Part shown: positions 46,255 through 59,902 of the stretch, piece after piece | How the letters are laid out: the number at the start of each line of letters is the position of its first letter | Position numbering within the stretch: the first letter of the stretch is position 1 | Origin: Trematomus loennbergii | Lineage: Eukaryota > Chordata > Actinopteri > Perciformes > Nototheniidae | Length of the DNA: 64,000 nt | Direction: 5' to 3' | Assembly (NCBI GenBank): GCA_012861695.1 | Contig: JAAOOA010000129.1 | Span: 509,001-573,000, forward strand | Position numbers and translations under genes: made by a program | The notes under the pieces: model-generated | Databases searched by the model: none | Seen by the model: the letters and a program-made list of their open reading frames with translations, nothing else | What the model was told of the DNA's origin: nothing

Positions 46255-47559
46255 CATCAAAATGAACATGTCGTCTTATATGTCGTTGTTTGCCTCACCT
46301 CAGTTTCTCTTCTCCAGAACTTATTTGCATCAACCAATCAGAGTGATTTCTAGGCTCTAATGCCGAATTGATATTCTGTTGTGTCAGGGCCTCAACCAGC
46401 AGCTTCTAAGAACATGGTCTTTCAGAAGTTTTCTAGGTCAGCTTTTTTGTTGTTCAGCAGCAGATCGATGGTACCTTTTGTCATGACGAATGTTCATATA
46501 ATCATTTCAATAATATATATAGATTATGTCTTATACTCTGATTGCCTATTTGTAGTCCTATATGTGTTCAACAGAGACATATGTTTAGGATTTACATTTC
46601 AGGAAGGGCAAAAGGTAGATTTGCAAATGGTTAAGAACTGGGGGGTTTTATGGTTTAATGATGGGGATGTTTAGATGATGCCTAAAATAATTGATGGGTG
46701 TTTTCTCTACTATATAATGTGACTGTAAGCTGTGTTCTGGGTGCAGAACTTCTCTATCCTCTGAGGATGAAGTTGCTCTGTTCCTACATTTGAGATCAAT
46801 TTCGCTTGACTTTCAAACTTTGTCCATGAATCATTTATCAGCTTCTCTTAAAAATATGGGTTAAAGGGTACCGGTTTTAGATCATATGGAGTCAACGGAG
46901 GGTGACCAACATGCTGAGTGGGCGGAAAGCTTCTTTAAGGAAATGTCTCTGCTCATAGAGAGAATCCTGGCCACACACTGGGTCTTTTGGCCTCAGAGGA
47001 TCGTCACACATCCTCCGTCAGCAGCCGCTCTGCAGGTGGGAGTCCAGAGGGTGAATCTCCTCCTGCGTCAGCGAAAGGACTCGTGATAAACCAGGTTTAT
47101 AAGGGGGGGGGGGGGGTGGGTGCACAATAACTGGCCGATTACGATGTCTGAATATGGGGGTTGTTGTCACCACGGGGGGCTGTTATCAGACAGAAACAGA
47201 AACATGGCTGCTGCAAATGCTGGAAGATTAAGACATAAGGTGAGGAGGAGCAGCATGTCTGGGTGAAGTGTCCTTGAGCACAATGCTCTTCAGGGTCATT
47301 GATAGTGTTGGTCTCCTTGTTTTCAACCTGATCTCTGACTCCTATGAAGGGGTTAGACCTATAACTGAAATGTTTAGGAATACCTAAAACCTGTCAATAA
47401 TGTGCAATATATATATATGCCGTTAATAACTGTGCAATATATACCTGGCTGCTACATCTTCAAAACTGTTACAGGATGTGTATTTTTGAAATTGTGTATT
47501 TTAGAAATCTTAAAAAAATCTTTTATGCATGCTACTTAGTTCATATGAAGCTGTCTTTG
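46255..47559. other. Intergenic DNA with a poly-G tract
   Basis: A run of about 14 G lies at 47103-47116. No gene was recognised. Confidence 0.4.
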
Positions 47560-47632
47560 GCTCTTTTCTGCTGTAACAAAGTACATTTCCCCTCTGTGGG
47601 ACGAATAAAGGTATTCTGGTTCTGTTCTGTCA
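47560..47632 (+). mobile_element. LINE 3' end with TTCTG-type tail
   Basis: TTTTCTGCTGTAACAAAGTA, then TTTCCCCTCTGTGGGACGAA, TAAAGGTATTCTGGTTCTG. It is a related but distinct end from the GGGATCAATAAAGTA group. Confidence 0.7.
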
Positions 47633-47696
47633 CTACATTTAAGTAAATATAACAACAAATATAACTGTAAAATGATGGGTAAACTTCCCGAACATA

Positions 47697-47760
47697 TTAA
47701 AGGGGCCCTTTTCTGCTCATTGTCAGGTTCAAATGTCCACTGTGAAATGCTTACATGCTT
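47697..47760 (+). mobile_element. TTAAAGGGGCCC-headed element relic, unexpanded
   Basis: TTAAAGGGGCCCTTTTCTGC, TCATTGTCAGGTTCAAATGT aligns with the 57-bp host terminus (TTAAAGGGGTCCTCTCCTGC, TGATGTTCAGGTGTATAT) but occurs once. Confidence 0.6.
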
Positions 47761-49449
47761 AACTGCATCAAACTATGTATTATACAATCTAACTGTCTGT
47801 TGTTCGTAAAATATGTAGATCTGTTTGGGAGTAGACCTGAGGGGATAAATACAGCAGCAGCAGAGCGTACACGGCTGCATGGTGATACTACAGTATGAGT
47901 GCAAATTAAAAAGGCTAATTTAAGCAGCCGAGTCCCAGATCTTTCATTAAGTTGAAGGCACATTTTGGAGCAGTGAAAGACCCTCTTACTAAAATAAAAC
48001 AATGTCCTACATCAAACACTCTTAACGGTGTGTGTTAGCAGCTATAAGCCTGCAGAGAGGAGGTTTTACTTTCAAATTCCTGGTTTAATGTCTGATAATA
48101 TACATCCATGTTTCCTTGCATTATTTCCTCACACGATCATACGTTGTGTAGTTGATGTGTTTCTTTCTTTGCTCTGTGATACAGCAGTATATCCATTTTA
48201 ACCTTTTTGTTGTCTTCCTGTCAAACATGCAACTTTTGACTGTTTAGAAAGCATATAAACCATAACTAAAATCTGTGTTACACCTTTTAACCAATTTAAT
48301 TCTGACTTTTTACCACAAGTTTCACTTTTTAAGGTTGTTTTTGGAGGCAAATAGACAAAATAACCCCTAACCCTAACCCTGATCTAAAAACATAAAAAAC
48401 GGCAAAATTTGATCCAAGGAACACAATAGACAAAATAACCCCTTATTCTGATCTAAAACATTTTAAAAAACGGCAACATTTGACCCGAGGAACACAGGAA
48501 GGTTAAAGCAAAAATCACGAGCTTCTGTCTTTCAATTCTTTTAACCGTCCTCGACTGATTTGACACTTAACGTTGTGTTTTCCAGCTGTCTTTTGTCATC
48601 ACTGCAAACAGAAACACTGACTCAGCACAGCATCAAAAGCACATTTCCTTTAATGTCTTAGCCTCCAAACATCCTTGGAACAAACACTTTGAGCCACATT
48701 GTTTATCCAGTAGGCTAACTAGCTAATTGTTTAACCCCGTGCTACTCTGACTGGTGTACCACTCAGCGTTTCCACTTGTTCATTAAGTCTGCTTTTGTGC
48801 TTTTTCCCCCCCGCCTCTGTAATCCACATTTCCATGTCACTGCCATAATTGTAGAGTGAGATAATTGTTTACATACTGCAGGACACACGAGCGGACAATA
48901 GAGGCCTGTGTGACAGAGGAAAAAAAGAAAAAGTCCCTCTCTGGTCCTCAGGCGACCTTCAGAGGAAAGTGAAGAGTTCATGTGGCTGCACACTTTATTG
49001 GATTGATGACAGATGATGCATTAATGACTGCAGCATGTGATCGTTTCTCCCTCTGCGTGCTCAGGCTTTACGTAACAGTGGTCAGCAAAAGCAAAGCTAC
49101 ATGATATGCTTTCTGATCTGTTTCTGATGCTGAGTTTCAGAGAGCTTATGTTCTGCTAATTAAGAAAGGAGGGAGCATTTTTAACTGATGAGGCTGAGAT
49201 TTAAGCAGTTTGAGTCACAGGTTGCATCATCAGTCTTTTGATTTACCCAGCTTTATCTGTTTTTCATTACTTTGGTTTTGCTTTACCAACGGTTCGTGAC
49301 TGCCGTAAATATGTACTCAGTGCGCCACACTTAACTCTTATCCACAAACACTTACCCTCGTCAAGGCTACTCCCAAACAGTCAGCTGTGTGCTCCATTTG
49401 CGAAACACTACCTTCCGAATTTACCAGGTTCAACCAACGAGCCCCCATA
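47761..49449. other. Intergenic DNA
   Basis: It contains three telomere-like CCCTAA words at 48364-48383 and an imperfect local repeat (AGACAAAATAACCCCT at 48354 and 48429). No gene was recognised. Confidence 0.4.
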
Positions 49450-49450
49450 T

Positions 49451-49714
49451 GTTACAACTTGGCTCTTGGGCTGCAACAAAAAGCTGGGAGGCGAGACGAG
49501 GGTCTGAAAGTATAATAATATCCTTTATTTGGTGGACAACAAGAAGACAGCCGCGATGCGAGGCCCACACGGGGAGTGTGCGAGAAGAATGAGAGTCTTA
49601 TAGCAGCGCCCCAGGTGCAGCTCGTCAGTCCACAATCATCCGACAGCACTGGAACCTGCAAACAAGGGGAGAGAGAGACCACAGAACGCCTAGTGGTGTG
49701 GAGGGGTCGTCACA
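49451..49714 (-). mobile_element. Solo LTR of a retrotransposon, minus strand
   Basis: On the minus strand: TGTGACGACCCCTCCACACC start, a CTATAAGACTC box, CCAAATAAAGGATATT polyadenylation-like signal, and an end near CAAGTTGTAAC(A). ATAT occurs on both sides (49447-49450, 49715-49718), a possible 4-bp target duplication. No second LTR or internal region is present in the window. The TGTGACGACCCC start is common in Gypsy-type LTRs of vertebrates. Confidence 0.6.
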
Positions 49715-49879
49715 ATATTCATATAATATAACCTGCCATCTATCACCTAACTGTTGCCACTTTGATGCAGTGGAACAAGCTGTAAACACAACATTTGTAT
49801 ATATTAATACCTGGCAAAAGTTGTTATGGCAAACATGCAGTTGCCTTTTTAAACATTTGAGGCAACATAATTCATCTGT

Positions 49880-49965
49880 CACAGTCTACTATACATTTTC
49901 TACTTTTTAACGCTGTTTTAATTCTATTTTGAATTGGGATCAATAAAGTATCTTATCTTATCATT
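49880..49965 (+). mobile_element. Short LINE 3' end with TTATC tail
   Basis: TTTAATTCTATTTTGAATTG then GGATCAATAAAGTATCTTAT and a short TTATC repeat. Confidence 0.75.
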
Positions 49966-52900
49966 TATGGAAATATTTCTGGCCAAATGTGGTTCTTAAG
50001 TTGCTAAAAGCTTCACTGTATTCATAACTTTCTTGGACTGTCTTTTTGTGCTCAGCAGCTAATAGTAAAGAAACAAATCCCCCCCAAAAGGTTGTAGTTT
50101 TTCAGATACTGTACTTCTACCTGAAGTTAAACTAAGCACCATAATGTGTTTTTTATGACCTTAAAATGTTTAGTTTCTGAAATGGATCGTTGTATAACAC
50201 ATATTACTTCAAATTGAGATGATTTGGTGGATGTTTGGATGCTCCATACAACAGAAAATTGTGAAAAGGTATGCTTTTTCTTAAAGGGACAGTGTGTGCC
50301 TTAGCACTAGTACCTCTTGAAATGTACTGAAAGGTATTGCACACAATATGTCGGCTTTTAAATATATGTATTGTACAATTTCACACATTTTTCAAGACAC
50401 TTCAGGGGATCTTATGCTGTCTTTAGGTACATTTAGGAGCAATCAGACGCACGAATAAAAGGTTGTGTATACTATGTGTATGCTAGGTTTAGGACATTGA
50501 ACAACAAAGACATGTTATGAAAGTAAGATAGCTTCAAAGCATGAATAAGGGCGTGTTTGCCTGCTGTAAACAGTCCATGTTATCAGGCTTCTTTGTCACA
50601 TAATACACATTTAATGTCGATTGTTAATCATTCATGTTACTTAGTATGCAGAGTGGATATTGTGGTCATTTGTTGTGGTACTAAAATCACCACACAGTGA
50701 TAATGAAGCCCACTTCAGTGTAATAATCCTTCTCTTTCACACTGAGTGTCCATTAGTGTTAACGGCTCTCACAACGCAACGTGACGACGGACCAGACCAG
50801 TATGAATTTGGGCAAATTAGCCTGAAGGCGGCATGTGTGCATGGGATCATGGGATTTACTAAATGGTGTTTCCATAGCAACAGTGATTTCTTTCCCCACA
50901 CTGCAGGTGATTATTGTGTGGCCGTCCAATCAGCCGTGGCCTACCTGATATTGGGGGTTTTGAAGGGGCTGCAAGGTTGTGTTTAGTATTAGTTTTTTTA
51001 TACAGCTTGGTCCGGTGAGAATTAACACATTTAACGGCTATAAAAGCAGAGAAAATGCTAACTAAGTACATAAAATAAGACAATGTAGAGATATAATGCT
51101 TCAAGATTCCACCATGGGCTATAAAAAACAAAAAAACAACCAGTATATGTGTACATGTTTGGTTTTAAAATAACTTCCATGTGTGGAATAAACATCAACA
51201 AAAGTACCAAATCTAAAAATGCAATTTAAAAAAAACATATATATATATTTTGGATGCCTATGGATACACCTGCTTGTTCATAACATTTTGATATAGGTTC
51301 ATGCTACCTCAATCAAACTTTTGTATTATCATAGTGACATCCCAGGTATATAATTCCAGCTTTCAAAATGTTTCGTTGTGCATGTTTCTGTTAATAATAT
51401 CATTTTCAAAATCTGTTTTTATATTTTTTGTGCGATTTCGGGTCCAAAATGTTCATATATATGTCAAAATGAAAAAAATAACTATCAGTTTATATAGGTG
51501 AGGTTGTCTTAAAGAAATACCAAAACATTGACATGCTAATCATTTCTAAATGGGGTTTAGTCAGCAAATCTAAAGGATGCGAAAACAGCCAAATTAGCCC
51601 AGGACTCTAAAGGGTTAAGGCACTTCAATTGAATTAAATCAGTCCCTTTTGTAATGGTGCTACAATGCCAGCTGAAGCAAAGCATTTAAAAGCGTTTTAG
51701 TTCCAGATTAAAAGTGTATTATCAGATACTGTTCAAACATCAAGTGCTGAAGGTTGGATTCACCTTTACTTAAACAACAAATAGACTTCCTTTTGTTGTT
51801 ATTGACCTGATGGGGGAGGAATAAGAGTGTCTTTAGATTAGTGTCTTCATCAAACTTGACTCGGAGCCAAAGCAGATCATTTACTCACCAACAAAGACTT
51901 CTAAGGGACTAGATTTGGTCTTGATTTGAGGTCGTTTTCAATGTACCTACAACACCATTCACAGAGTTATTAGGCCGCTGATATCTGTCCCTGCAGCAGA
52001 TTGATTGACTGTTGTTTCTAGTAAACAACAGTGCAGATTGTCCCAGGCTCTGATTGCAGACCAGCAGGAGGAAATACATTTCCGTTATACGTCTGGATAT
52101 CTCTGGGTTTATTCCAAACAGGCATATGAACAAGCAGTAAAATGCTAAAGGAGATTTATTGACCTCGATAAGCAGATTGTTGCAAATACGTTGTGGTGAA
52201 ATGCACAGCAGATTGTATTTACTCAATGATGCAAACTGTGTTCAATGTAGTATCATCTATTGTGGCCTTTTTTTGGTATCAACATTCATGAAGGAGGACT
52301 GATCTTTAAAATAACAACAACATCAACTTTTACCTTCAACATGATTGTCTTAAGACTGATTATCTTTACAGTCCCACTTCCACTCTCACTTAATTCTGGC
52401 TATGCATGCATCTGCGTGTTGAAGTTGGATATATCTTAATGAATAATAACTATACAACCTTTCCTACTTTTACAATTGCACAAAACTACGAGGGATCAAT
52501 CAAATACACTCCAACCCAGTTGATATCTCTTCATACAGCAAGTGAAAAACACCCGAGGTTTCAACCCTGGTCTCAAAAGCTATTGCTATGAACTTTTTTC
52601 CGATGATATTTGGCAATGTTGCCCTCCGGATGAATTGAAATAACTTCAGTGTCTCATCTCGCTCTATCCTCAGGTTAACACCATCATTTCAATGACATTT
52701 TCATCAGTCTGAGACCCAGAAACTTAATTTAATTTGGACTGTGGCTGGAGCCCATCCCAGCATGCATTAAGGGGGATTACAACAAAAAAACGTTTCCTTC
52801 AGTGAGAGCAGCCACTTCTCCTCTGAGGATGTGTGTTTCCATCTGCAGCGGTTTGCAGTGTGAAGTCAAGAGTTCACATTTCGCCCCAACCTGCCCCGAC

Positions 52901-53386
52901 TAGTTTAGTTTCCTGACCAGTAACGGAAACAATCTCTCATCACCTGCCCATCAAATCCACTCTCTTCCTCTTCTTCTTCTCCTCTTCTTCCTCTCCGGGT
53001 GATTCACTGCCTCCTAATTGGTCATTTTACTGCCAACATCCTGGAGTATTTGACTTCATCCCTTGGCATGCCTCGACCTCCCATTTCACTTGTGGTGAGT
53101 TCTGTGACTGACCACATCTTTTCAACTTTGATCTTTATTTTCTATACTGTTGTTGTTGCTTTTCCCACCAATCCAAATGTTTTTAAATTGCTCTCTGGTC
53201 TAATTTTCAAGCCGCAGAAGGGCAGAAGGACTCTGTCAGCACAGTTTTTAGTGCTAACTTACTGTTGCACAGGAAGATCACAAGCCTTTGTCAAGACCGT
53301 AGAATAAACATCTGGTTCAAGACCTCCATCCATTCATCATCAACAGTTCCAGTCAATCCTCAATTTAAATGCACAGTTAAATCCAG
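49966..53386. other. Long AT-rich intergenic stretch
   Basis: Frames of 60-108 residues are scattered on both strands with no domain or splice evidence. A short TGGCTGGAGCCCATCCCAGC at 52742 is a fragment of a common fish repeat. Nothing else was recognised. Confidence 0.4.
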
Positions 53387-53825
53387 GGTCAAATGTACGT
53401 TGGAGGGTCTTGGTCATGTGTCTCTTCAGTGATTGAATGTTAATTGTCTGTGTTTCTTCTTCTTTTTATCTTGTCTCAATATTAGTCTTTGTTGGTGTTG
53501 CAAATGGAGCAGCTGGGATGCCACGAAAAAATGTAAGACTGTCAATGAAGTCAGATCGTCAATCATATCGAATCAGTTTGTGGAGAAAGCAGGGATTCAA
53601 AGGCGCTGCCAGGTCAAATGTACGTTGGAGGGTCTTGAGCATGTTTCAATGAGTGATTGCGATGTTATGTTCTTATTTTTTATCTTGTCTTAATATGAGT
53701 CCTTGTTGACGTTGCAAATGGAGCAGCTGGGATGCCACAGAAATGTCAGATCGTCAATCGTATCATATCCGGAATCAGTTTGCGGAGAAAGCAGGGATTC
53801 GATGGCGCTCCCAGGCCAGCGTGGA
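53387..53825 (+). repeat. Tandem duplication, 225-bp unit, two copies
   Basis: Copies start at 53387 and 53612 (GGTCAAATGTACGTTGGAGG). Each contains GCAAATGGAGCAGCTGGGATG and CAGTTTGTGGAGAAAGCAGG-like text; the second is shortened to about 200 bp. In the first copy one frame reads LSMKSDRQS, a word reminiscent of short repeated exons of fish NLR-type genes, but no splice structure or second conserved word supports this. Confidence 0.85.
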
Positions 53826-54055
53826 GATTTAATCCCTCCATCTGGTCCTGGGTCTGCTCCTCGATCTCCTCCCAGCTGGATGATCCTGGAACACCTTCCT
53901 AGCCAGTTGGTATACTTACCATTTGCCTGAAATCATCTCAACTTCCTTTCTACACAAAAGGAGCAGCGACTCTACTCTGAGTCCCTCCTGGATCGCTGAA
54001 CTTCTAACCTTATCCCTAAGGGAGATGCCAGCAACCCCTTTCGGCTGCTTGTATC
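53826..54055 (-). pseudogene. LINE reverse-transcriptase protein, C-terminal relic
   Basis: Minus-strand translation shows GVAGISLRDKVRSSAIQE, then after a stop KVFQDHPAGRRSRSRPRTRW, the conserved C-terminus of an abundant fish LINE protein (often annotated jockey-like). It is broken by stops and continues, on the same strand, with 54558-54862. The subclade is not assigned. Confidence 0.75.
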
Positions 54056-54557
54056 ATCAGCTTTATTGAAGAGACTCAAGGTCTATTTTTTAAAAGACAT
54101 ACAACACTCAAATATACATTTAAAAAGGCAGTTATACCAATGTTTCCACAGAGGTGACTGGTATCGTACAGAACTGAGACAAGGATTTGAAAGCAGCATA
54201 ATGACAGAGTTATGAGAAACATTCAATCGACAGATGGATTTGTACATCAGATTTCTCAAGAGAGCATGGAACGTGTTGACTCGTGCATTACAAAACATTT
54301 CACTTGCATTGCACCACCTTGGTTTTCTAAGCAGTATACGCAAACAATCATTATAAGCAACCTGGAGCCTCTGGAGGCTCGTCTGGAGTACAATCAGCTC
54401 TAAAGAGGTTCACCTTAACCTTATCTGAACACCAAGATAATTTTCTGTGATGATGTGTTCCAGATACTTAGTTTTACAGCAAACAGACAGCACCTGCCCT
54501 GACAGATAGATAGATAGAAAAACAAGGTTCTTATCCCCTTTTGTATGTGCGCAATAT
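54056..54557. other. Spacer separating two parts of a LINE relic
   Basis: About 500 bp where the intact protein would need about 150 bp or less, so foreign DNA was inserted. It contains AGATAGATAGATAG at 54505. No terminal repeats were identified. Confidence 0.4.
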
Positions 54558-54862
54558 CGTTCTTTTAGTCAAAGTTAAGAGTAGGAATGAAGAAGAACCG
54601 GTAGATCGAGAACTTTGCCTTCTTTCTAATTTTTCTGGCCCATCTCACACTCTATTGTTCCCTCACTCAAGAAAAAGACCCTGATAAACTTGAACTCCTT
54701 CACCTAAAGTAAGGACTCATTCCCTACTTGGAGTAGACAGTCCATTGGTTTCCTGCTGAGAACAATTCCCTCAGGTTTAGCTGATCCTCATAACAGCCGA
54801 TTCACACTCTGAAACTGATCCACTGACGACAGACCCATATCATCTGGATCAAAACTTCACCT
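54558..54862 (-). pseudogene. LINE reverse-transcriptase protein, upstream part of the same relic
   Basis: Minus-strand translation contains VLSRKPMDCLLQVGNESL, a stop, VKEFKFIRVFFLSEGTIE and a KAKFSIYRF-like word, which in intact relatives read in the same order just after the FADD active site. Stops and substitutions show long decay. The catalytic part itself is not in the window. Confidence 0.75.
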
Positions 54863-55667
54863 TCACATCTGTCATTCTTCCTCCGAATTGGCGGCAGAAA
54901 TGAGTGGTCACTTTGCACTTAGTTTGATCAGGACAAATAGAAGAAGGATCTCTGTTTGAACCATTGTCTCAGATGTGTGCAGGTTCAGATCAAACCGCAG
55001 CCCTTCTAACCTTTTAGTTTGCTTTGTGAGAAAGTTCAATGGGTCTCTTGTGCCTTTTGCCTCTGTACAAACACTTCAGAGGGAAAGCTGGACATTAATG
55101 GTATCTGCAGTTCCCCATGCTGTTGACATTCGGCTGCCAGGAAGGAATCAGTTGAATGGTTTCTCTTCTTTGTCGACTCCACTGTCAGTGATTGAGAGTG
55201 GAAGTTTCGATGTTCGAGGCTTTTTGTTTGAATTTACGTCCGCTGAAAGCTCTGTTTTTACGGCGCTGCTTGGGTTTATGTGCAGCAGCTGTGCTTACAG
55301 CTATAATCAGCTTGTAAACTTTGGCAACATTGCGAGGTTGATTAACGACAAACGTCTAACACCTTTGGTGGTTATTGCATGTAATTTACTGAAAACTGCC
55401 GAACGAATAAATCACGTGTTTCCCATTTTCTTTGTGTCTCGAACCATGCAAACTCTTAACACTGCCTGTATGTGTCAGATCTTAACCGTGTGAATGCATA
55501 TCTATGATGTACAACCTATTCCTCAGGATAAATAAAAGACTACAACAAGATAAAGACTAACTTAAAGTAGAAACCAACACCACATGACTTCTACAAAACC
55601 TACAGAGTGGTATTTCAGTCATGTAACATTTCTAAGCATGCCTTGCTCAGTGGCTGGCACGGCTAAG
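54863..55667. other. Intergenic DNA with one unrecognised open frame
   Basis: A 172-residue frame on the plus strand (54975-55493) is open but has no domain, signal or family resemblance that could be named; chance is the default. Confidence 0.3.
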
Positions 55668-55911
55668 CAATGTCAAATCATTGATTTCAAAATACTGCTG
55701 CTGGTTCATAAAGCATTGAATGGTTTAGGCCCAAAACACATTTCTGACCTACTGCTAAATTATGAACCGTCCGGATCTCTCAGGTCTTCAGGTCAACTTT
55801 CTGTCCCCAGAACTAAACATGGAGAAGTTATTATGCTCCAAATATCTGGAACAAACTCCAGAAACCTGCAGGTCCGCTGCAACTCTGACTACTTTTAAAT
55901 CCAGGCTGAAG
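55668..55911 (+). pseudogene. L2 ORF2 C-terminal fragment, same subfamily as 805-12295
   Basis: IDFKILLLVHKALNGLGPKH, SDLLLNYEPSGSLRSSG and, in another frame, TFKSRLK match 11815-12070 nearly codon for codon with small deletions. Both ends are truncated: it lacks the 3' UTR and tail, so it is not a simple 5'-truncated insertion. The sequence after 55911 is unrelated. Confidence 0.85.
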
Positions 55912-56660
55912 CTGTGGGACCACAGAGGAGACGCTGAACACGCCGTACAGCTCTCTGAATACAAATGCTCATGGAGAGTATTATGGGCTGGATGTGGAGC
56001 TCTTAGACCACCCGAGGCTGTTCATCAGATGTTTCCTGATGACCAGCTGATTGGCTAAATGCTGTTTCCTTCGATTCTGAGGACTAGCAGTGCTAATAGA
56101 CTGGATACTATGTGGTAATTCCAAGGTTGACTTGTCAATGCTTTTAGAAAAGAGGCTTTTGCCCTTTTTCCCCTAGTTCCAGTAGCAGCTTGCCTCCTGC
56201 TGCTCTCTATGATCTCTATGGACATCATACCTCCAGAGGCTTAAGGCTTATGGTACCTGCACCTAGAAAGGGAGGAACCAACAGGAGCTAAGGACTGCTG
56301 GTGGACAAATGTGTGTCCTTAGAGACAGGTTACTAGATTACTTTCCATTTTCACGGTGCCTCAAATCTCGATGCTCCCACCGTGATATACTACCTAAGGA
56401 ACTGTCTCTTTCTCCTCTCAATCGTCCCCCTATAACGCCTCAATTTACTGCTTTTTCTGCTTCAGGGAACGTTGTCTAACTCTGACCCACCCTCCCCCCC
56501 CAAGAAACCAAGCAGGCGCCCCCCCTCCAGACAGGTGCAGAGGTCAAATAATGCTTTTTTTATGAGGAGACTGCGGGCACACTGATGCTATCATATTGTC
56601 TGCAGAGATGCCTGCGGATATATGACGTTGTAAAGCAATACTCGTGAGATGAGACATTTC
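55912..56660. other. Intergenic DNA
   Basis: No recognised feature. Confidence 0.4.
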
Positions 56661-56663
56661 ACA

Positions 56664-56750
56664 CGATGAGATAAGATGCACTTTATTGATCCCTGAGGGG
56701 GGAACGGTCATCTCAACAGAGAAATTATGAAGGGAGGGGCTTCAGGGGAG
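56664..56750 (-). mobile_element. Short LINE 3' end
   Basis: Plus-strand text GATGAGATAAGATGCACTTT, ATTGATCCCTGAGGGGGGAA is the inverse of the GGGATCAATAAAGTGCATC end with a decayed TTATC tail. Confidence 0.75.
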
Positions 56751-56759
56751 AAGAATATG

Positions 56760-56998
56760 AATTATTCTTAAGCGTACTAGTTTACACACCCTTTTTTGGG
56801 TAACTTGTGTGCTTTTTTCAATGTTATTCTATTGTGTTTTTCATAATGTATTGTGTTTTTAGCGCTTCTTAACACATGGCTTGTGTGGTCATTTAATCTT
56901 TTATGATTCGTATGATGTTTTAATGCTTTGTCAAGCACTTTGTGACTAAGTCTGGGAAAAGCGCTTTATGAATAAATGTTACTTACTTACTTACTTTC
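56760..56998 (+). mobile_element. LINE 3' UTR with TTAC-repeat tail
   Basis: CAAGCACTTTGTGACTAAGT, CTGGGAAAAGCGCTTTATGA, ATAAATGTTACTTACTTAC: an L2-like end (GCGCTTTATGAATAAA) with a tetramer tail. The coding part is absent. Confidence 0.7.
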
Positions 56999-58802
56999 AG
57001 CTGCTTACTTCAGTCTAATGTAAGCATTAAACATGCAAAAATACCTTCCTGCTTTTGTCTTTCATGTTTTAAATCATGGTAAACCGGAGTTTTATTCTCA
57101 CTCTTGTATGAAGGTAGTACCTTTTTCTAACAATAAAAAGTTTTGGAAGAAAGCCAACAAGATTTGTGAGCTAAATCCAATGCTAATACCTCCCAGATCA
57201 CATTAAAACTGCTCTGAAAAATGTGTATTGTTTAAAAATGATCAAATAATATGTGAGATAAAGTTGGTAGTAGCAACACAATCCTAGATAATTACCACAG
57301 CTCTCTACCTCAGCTCTGTGGGGCTTTTTAAGTGTCTTTAGTTTTGGTTTTGGGGTTTGATTTATCGTTTAATCCTGTCTCTCTGCTCATATCGATGTTG
57401 TTTTCAGCAGCAACAGGCAACGTCTACCTGCACACAATAAATCAGAAGCTAGCTGGTGTACCTTGTGGAGCATTCAGCTGCTAAAGAGTTCTATATTTCA
57501 CTCAGGACTTGTGGTTTATTACACTTACATACAGTCTGTCAGGTTGAAACAAATGAATGATAATGTTGCTCTGTGTCTTTGTGTCTCAGTGTAATCAAGC
57601 CACGTAAAAAAACATATATATCCTTATCTTTGTATTTGTTTGAGTCCTCTGACTTGTCCATACCTTTTTGGATGTGCATGCTCTCATCTCGCATCTTATC
57701 ATAAGCCTATTTTCACTCCTACATGGCAAGACAATCACAAATTCCTGCAGACATGTTGTGTGCAGAGCTTTGTCTTCATGGCGGGATGCTGAAATGTCAC
57801 TCCCTTAGAGAAATATACGAGTTTCATAAAGGAGGCGCACATGTTTTCTCTCTTTTTCTCCTTCCTCCTCACTGCTTCCTACATTCATGCCTTGTTGTCT
57901 TTCTTTGTGTGGTGTTCAGTCTGAATGGAACATGTGCATGTCCAATATGCTCCATGTTGGCAAACTGTGGCCTTTTGTTCCCTTATCTCGTGGGCAAGGT
58001 GTTGCTGATGTGCCTCGCAGCCGTCTCGTCTTATCTGAGCTGCGAGGGAATAACTAACTGCAGCCAATTCTCTCTCTGCTATTGTCTTAATCCTCACGAG
58101 GAACAAACTGTTTAAGGAACGACGAGAGCACAAGTTGTCTGCAGTGTGTTGCATTTGACCACCTACAGGTATATTTATTAAGCAATTACACTACAACCAT
58201 ACAGTCTAACACAATAGCATCTACTAGTGTTGGAAAGCATGGAGAGGGTCAGATATTTAATAAAGCTATCGTGTACGATGTTAAGTGTGATATTTGAAGA
58301 TATGTTTTTCCTTTATTTTTGTGTGTCTGACACATTTCCAGCCTTCTGATTTATTATAGGAAATGTAGAGCAGTGTCTTTGGTTAATAATACACAACATG
58401 TGATGCTCTATACACTTCATATTTACCATGATCCACTACAGCTGAACAGGGTAAACATGTTATCTAATAGATATATCACCATGAAAAGGTGCTAGTTGAT
58501 TACTTTTGCATTAAGTCAATTATATTCTGTGTCGCAATTCTTCTAAAATGTTTTCTTTAAATATACAATTTAGGCATTCTCTAATGAAAGGTACAGACAC
58601 ACGTAGACAACAGTGAGTGCATTACTACATCGTTTTCTTTCCACTTCCATGAAAGAAGATGTGTCATGAGAGCAAACATAGAGAAAGTCTAAACGAACCA
58701 GAGCATGAAAAAAACATGGGTTGGTCAAATGTAGGAAATAGAGATGAAGTCATCCTACCTGATGAGAAAGTGAAGTCACCTCCCCCACATGAGAGATGGT
58801 TG
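56999..58802. other. Intergenic DNA
   Basis: A 130-residue cysteine/leucine-rich frame at 57723-58115 has no recognised family; taken as chance. Nothing else was seen. Confidence 0.4.
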
Positions 58803-58848
<46 letters not shown>

Positions 58849-58907
58849 GTGTGTGTGTGTGTGTGTGGTGTGTGTGTGTGTGTGTGTGTGTGTTTGTGTG
58901 TGGTGTG

Positions 58908-58976
<69 letters not shown>
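58803..58976. repeat. (GT)n microsatellite
   Basis: A TG run with several TGG, TTG and TTTG interruptions. Confidence 0.97.
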
Positions 58977-58978
<2 letters not shown>

Positions 58979-59082
58979 AATAAAACGTGAGGAAATGGTG
59001 AGGTAATCCAGCTTCTCCAGTGGAGCATGAACATGCAGACTCGAGCTCCACACACTCCTCTGCATCAGCTGTATGACCACTA

Positions 59083-59119
59083 ACACACACACACACACAC
59101 GCACGCACGCACGCACGCA
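59083..59119. repeat. (AC)n-(ACGC)n microsatellite
   Basis: ACAC units followed by GCACGCACGC; a similar ACGC block occurs at 61830. Confidence 0.93.
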
Positions 59120-59203
59120 TATCTGCACAGTTTCTCTCCTGTGTCTCTAACTTTGTCTTACTGTATTTAATATGCAAGATACTTAACCCTGAGTTGCTCC
59201 CGA

Positions 59204-59902
<699 letters not shown>

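Noticed and set aside
48360..48385. CCCTAA words suggesting an interstitial telomere (also imperfect at 22752)
   Set aside because: Only about three units, too short to be telomeric; a similar CCCTTATTCTGATC copy nearby shows local duplication of ordinary sequence.
53540..53570. SMKSDR word suggesting an NLR-type exon
   Set aside because: One six-residue word in one of two repeat copies; the other copy breaks the frame, and no adjacent conserved exon was seen.
54975..55493. 172-residue plus-strand frame
   Set aside because: Open but with no recognised domain, signal, codon pattern or splice evidence, in a zone of LINE relics; kept only as a note.
57723..58115. 130-residue frame with hydrophobic stretches that might be a small membrane protein
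   Set aside because: No family resemblance, no promoter or splice support; high T content explains the hydrophobicity.
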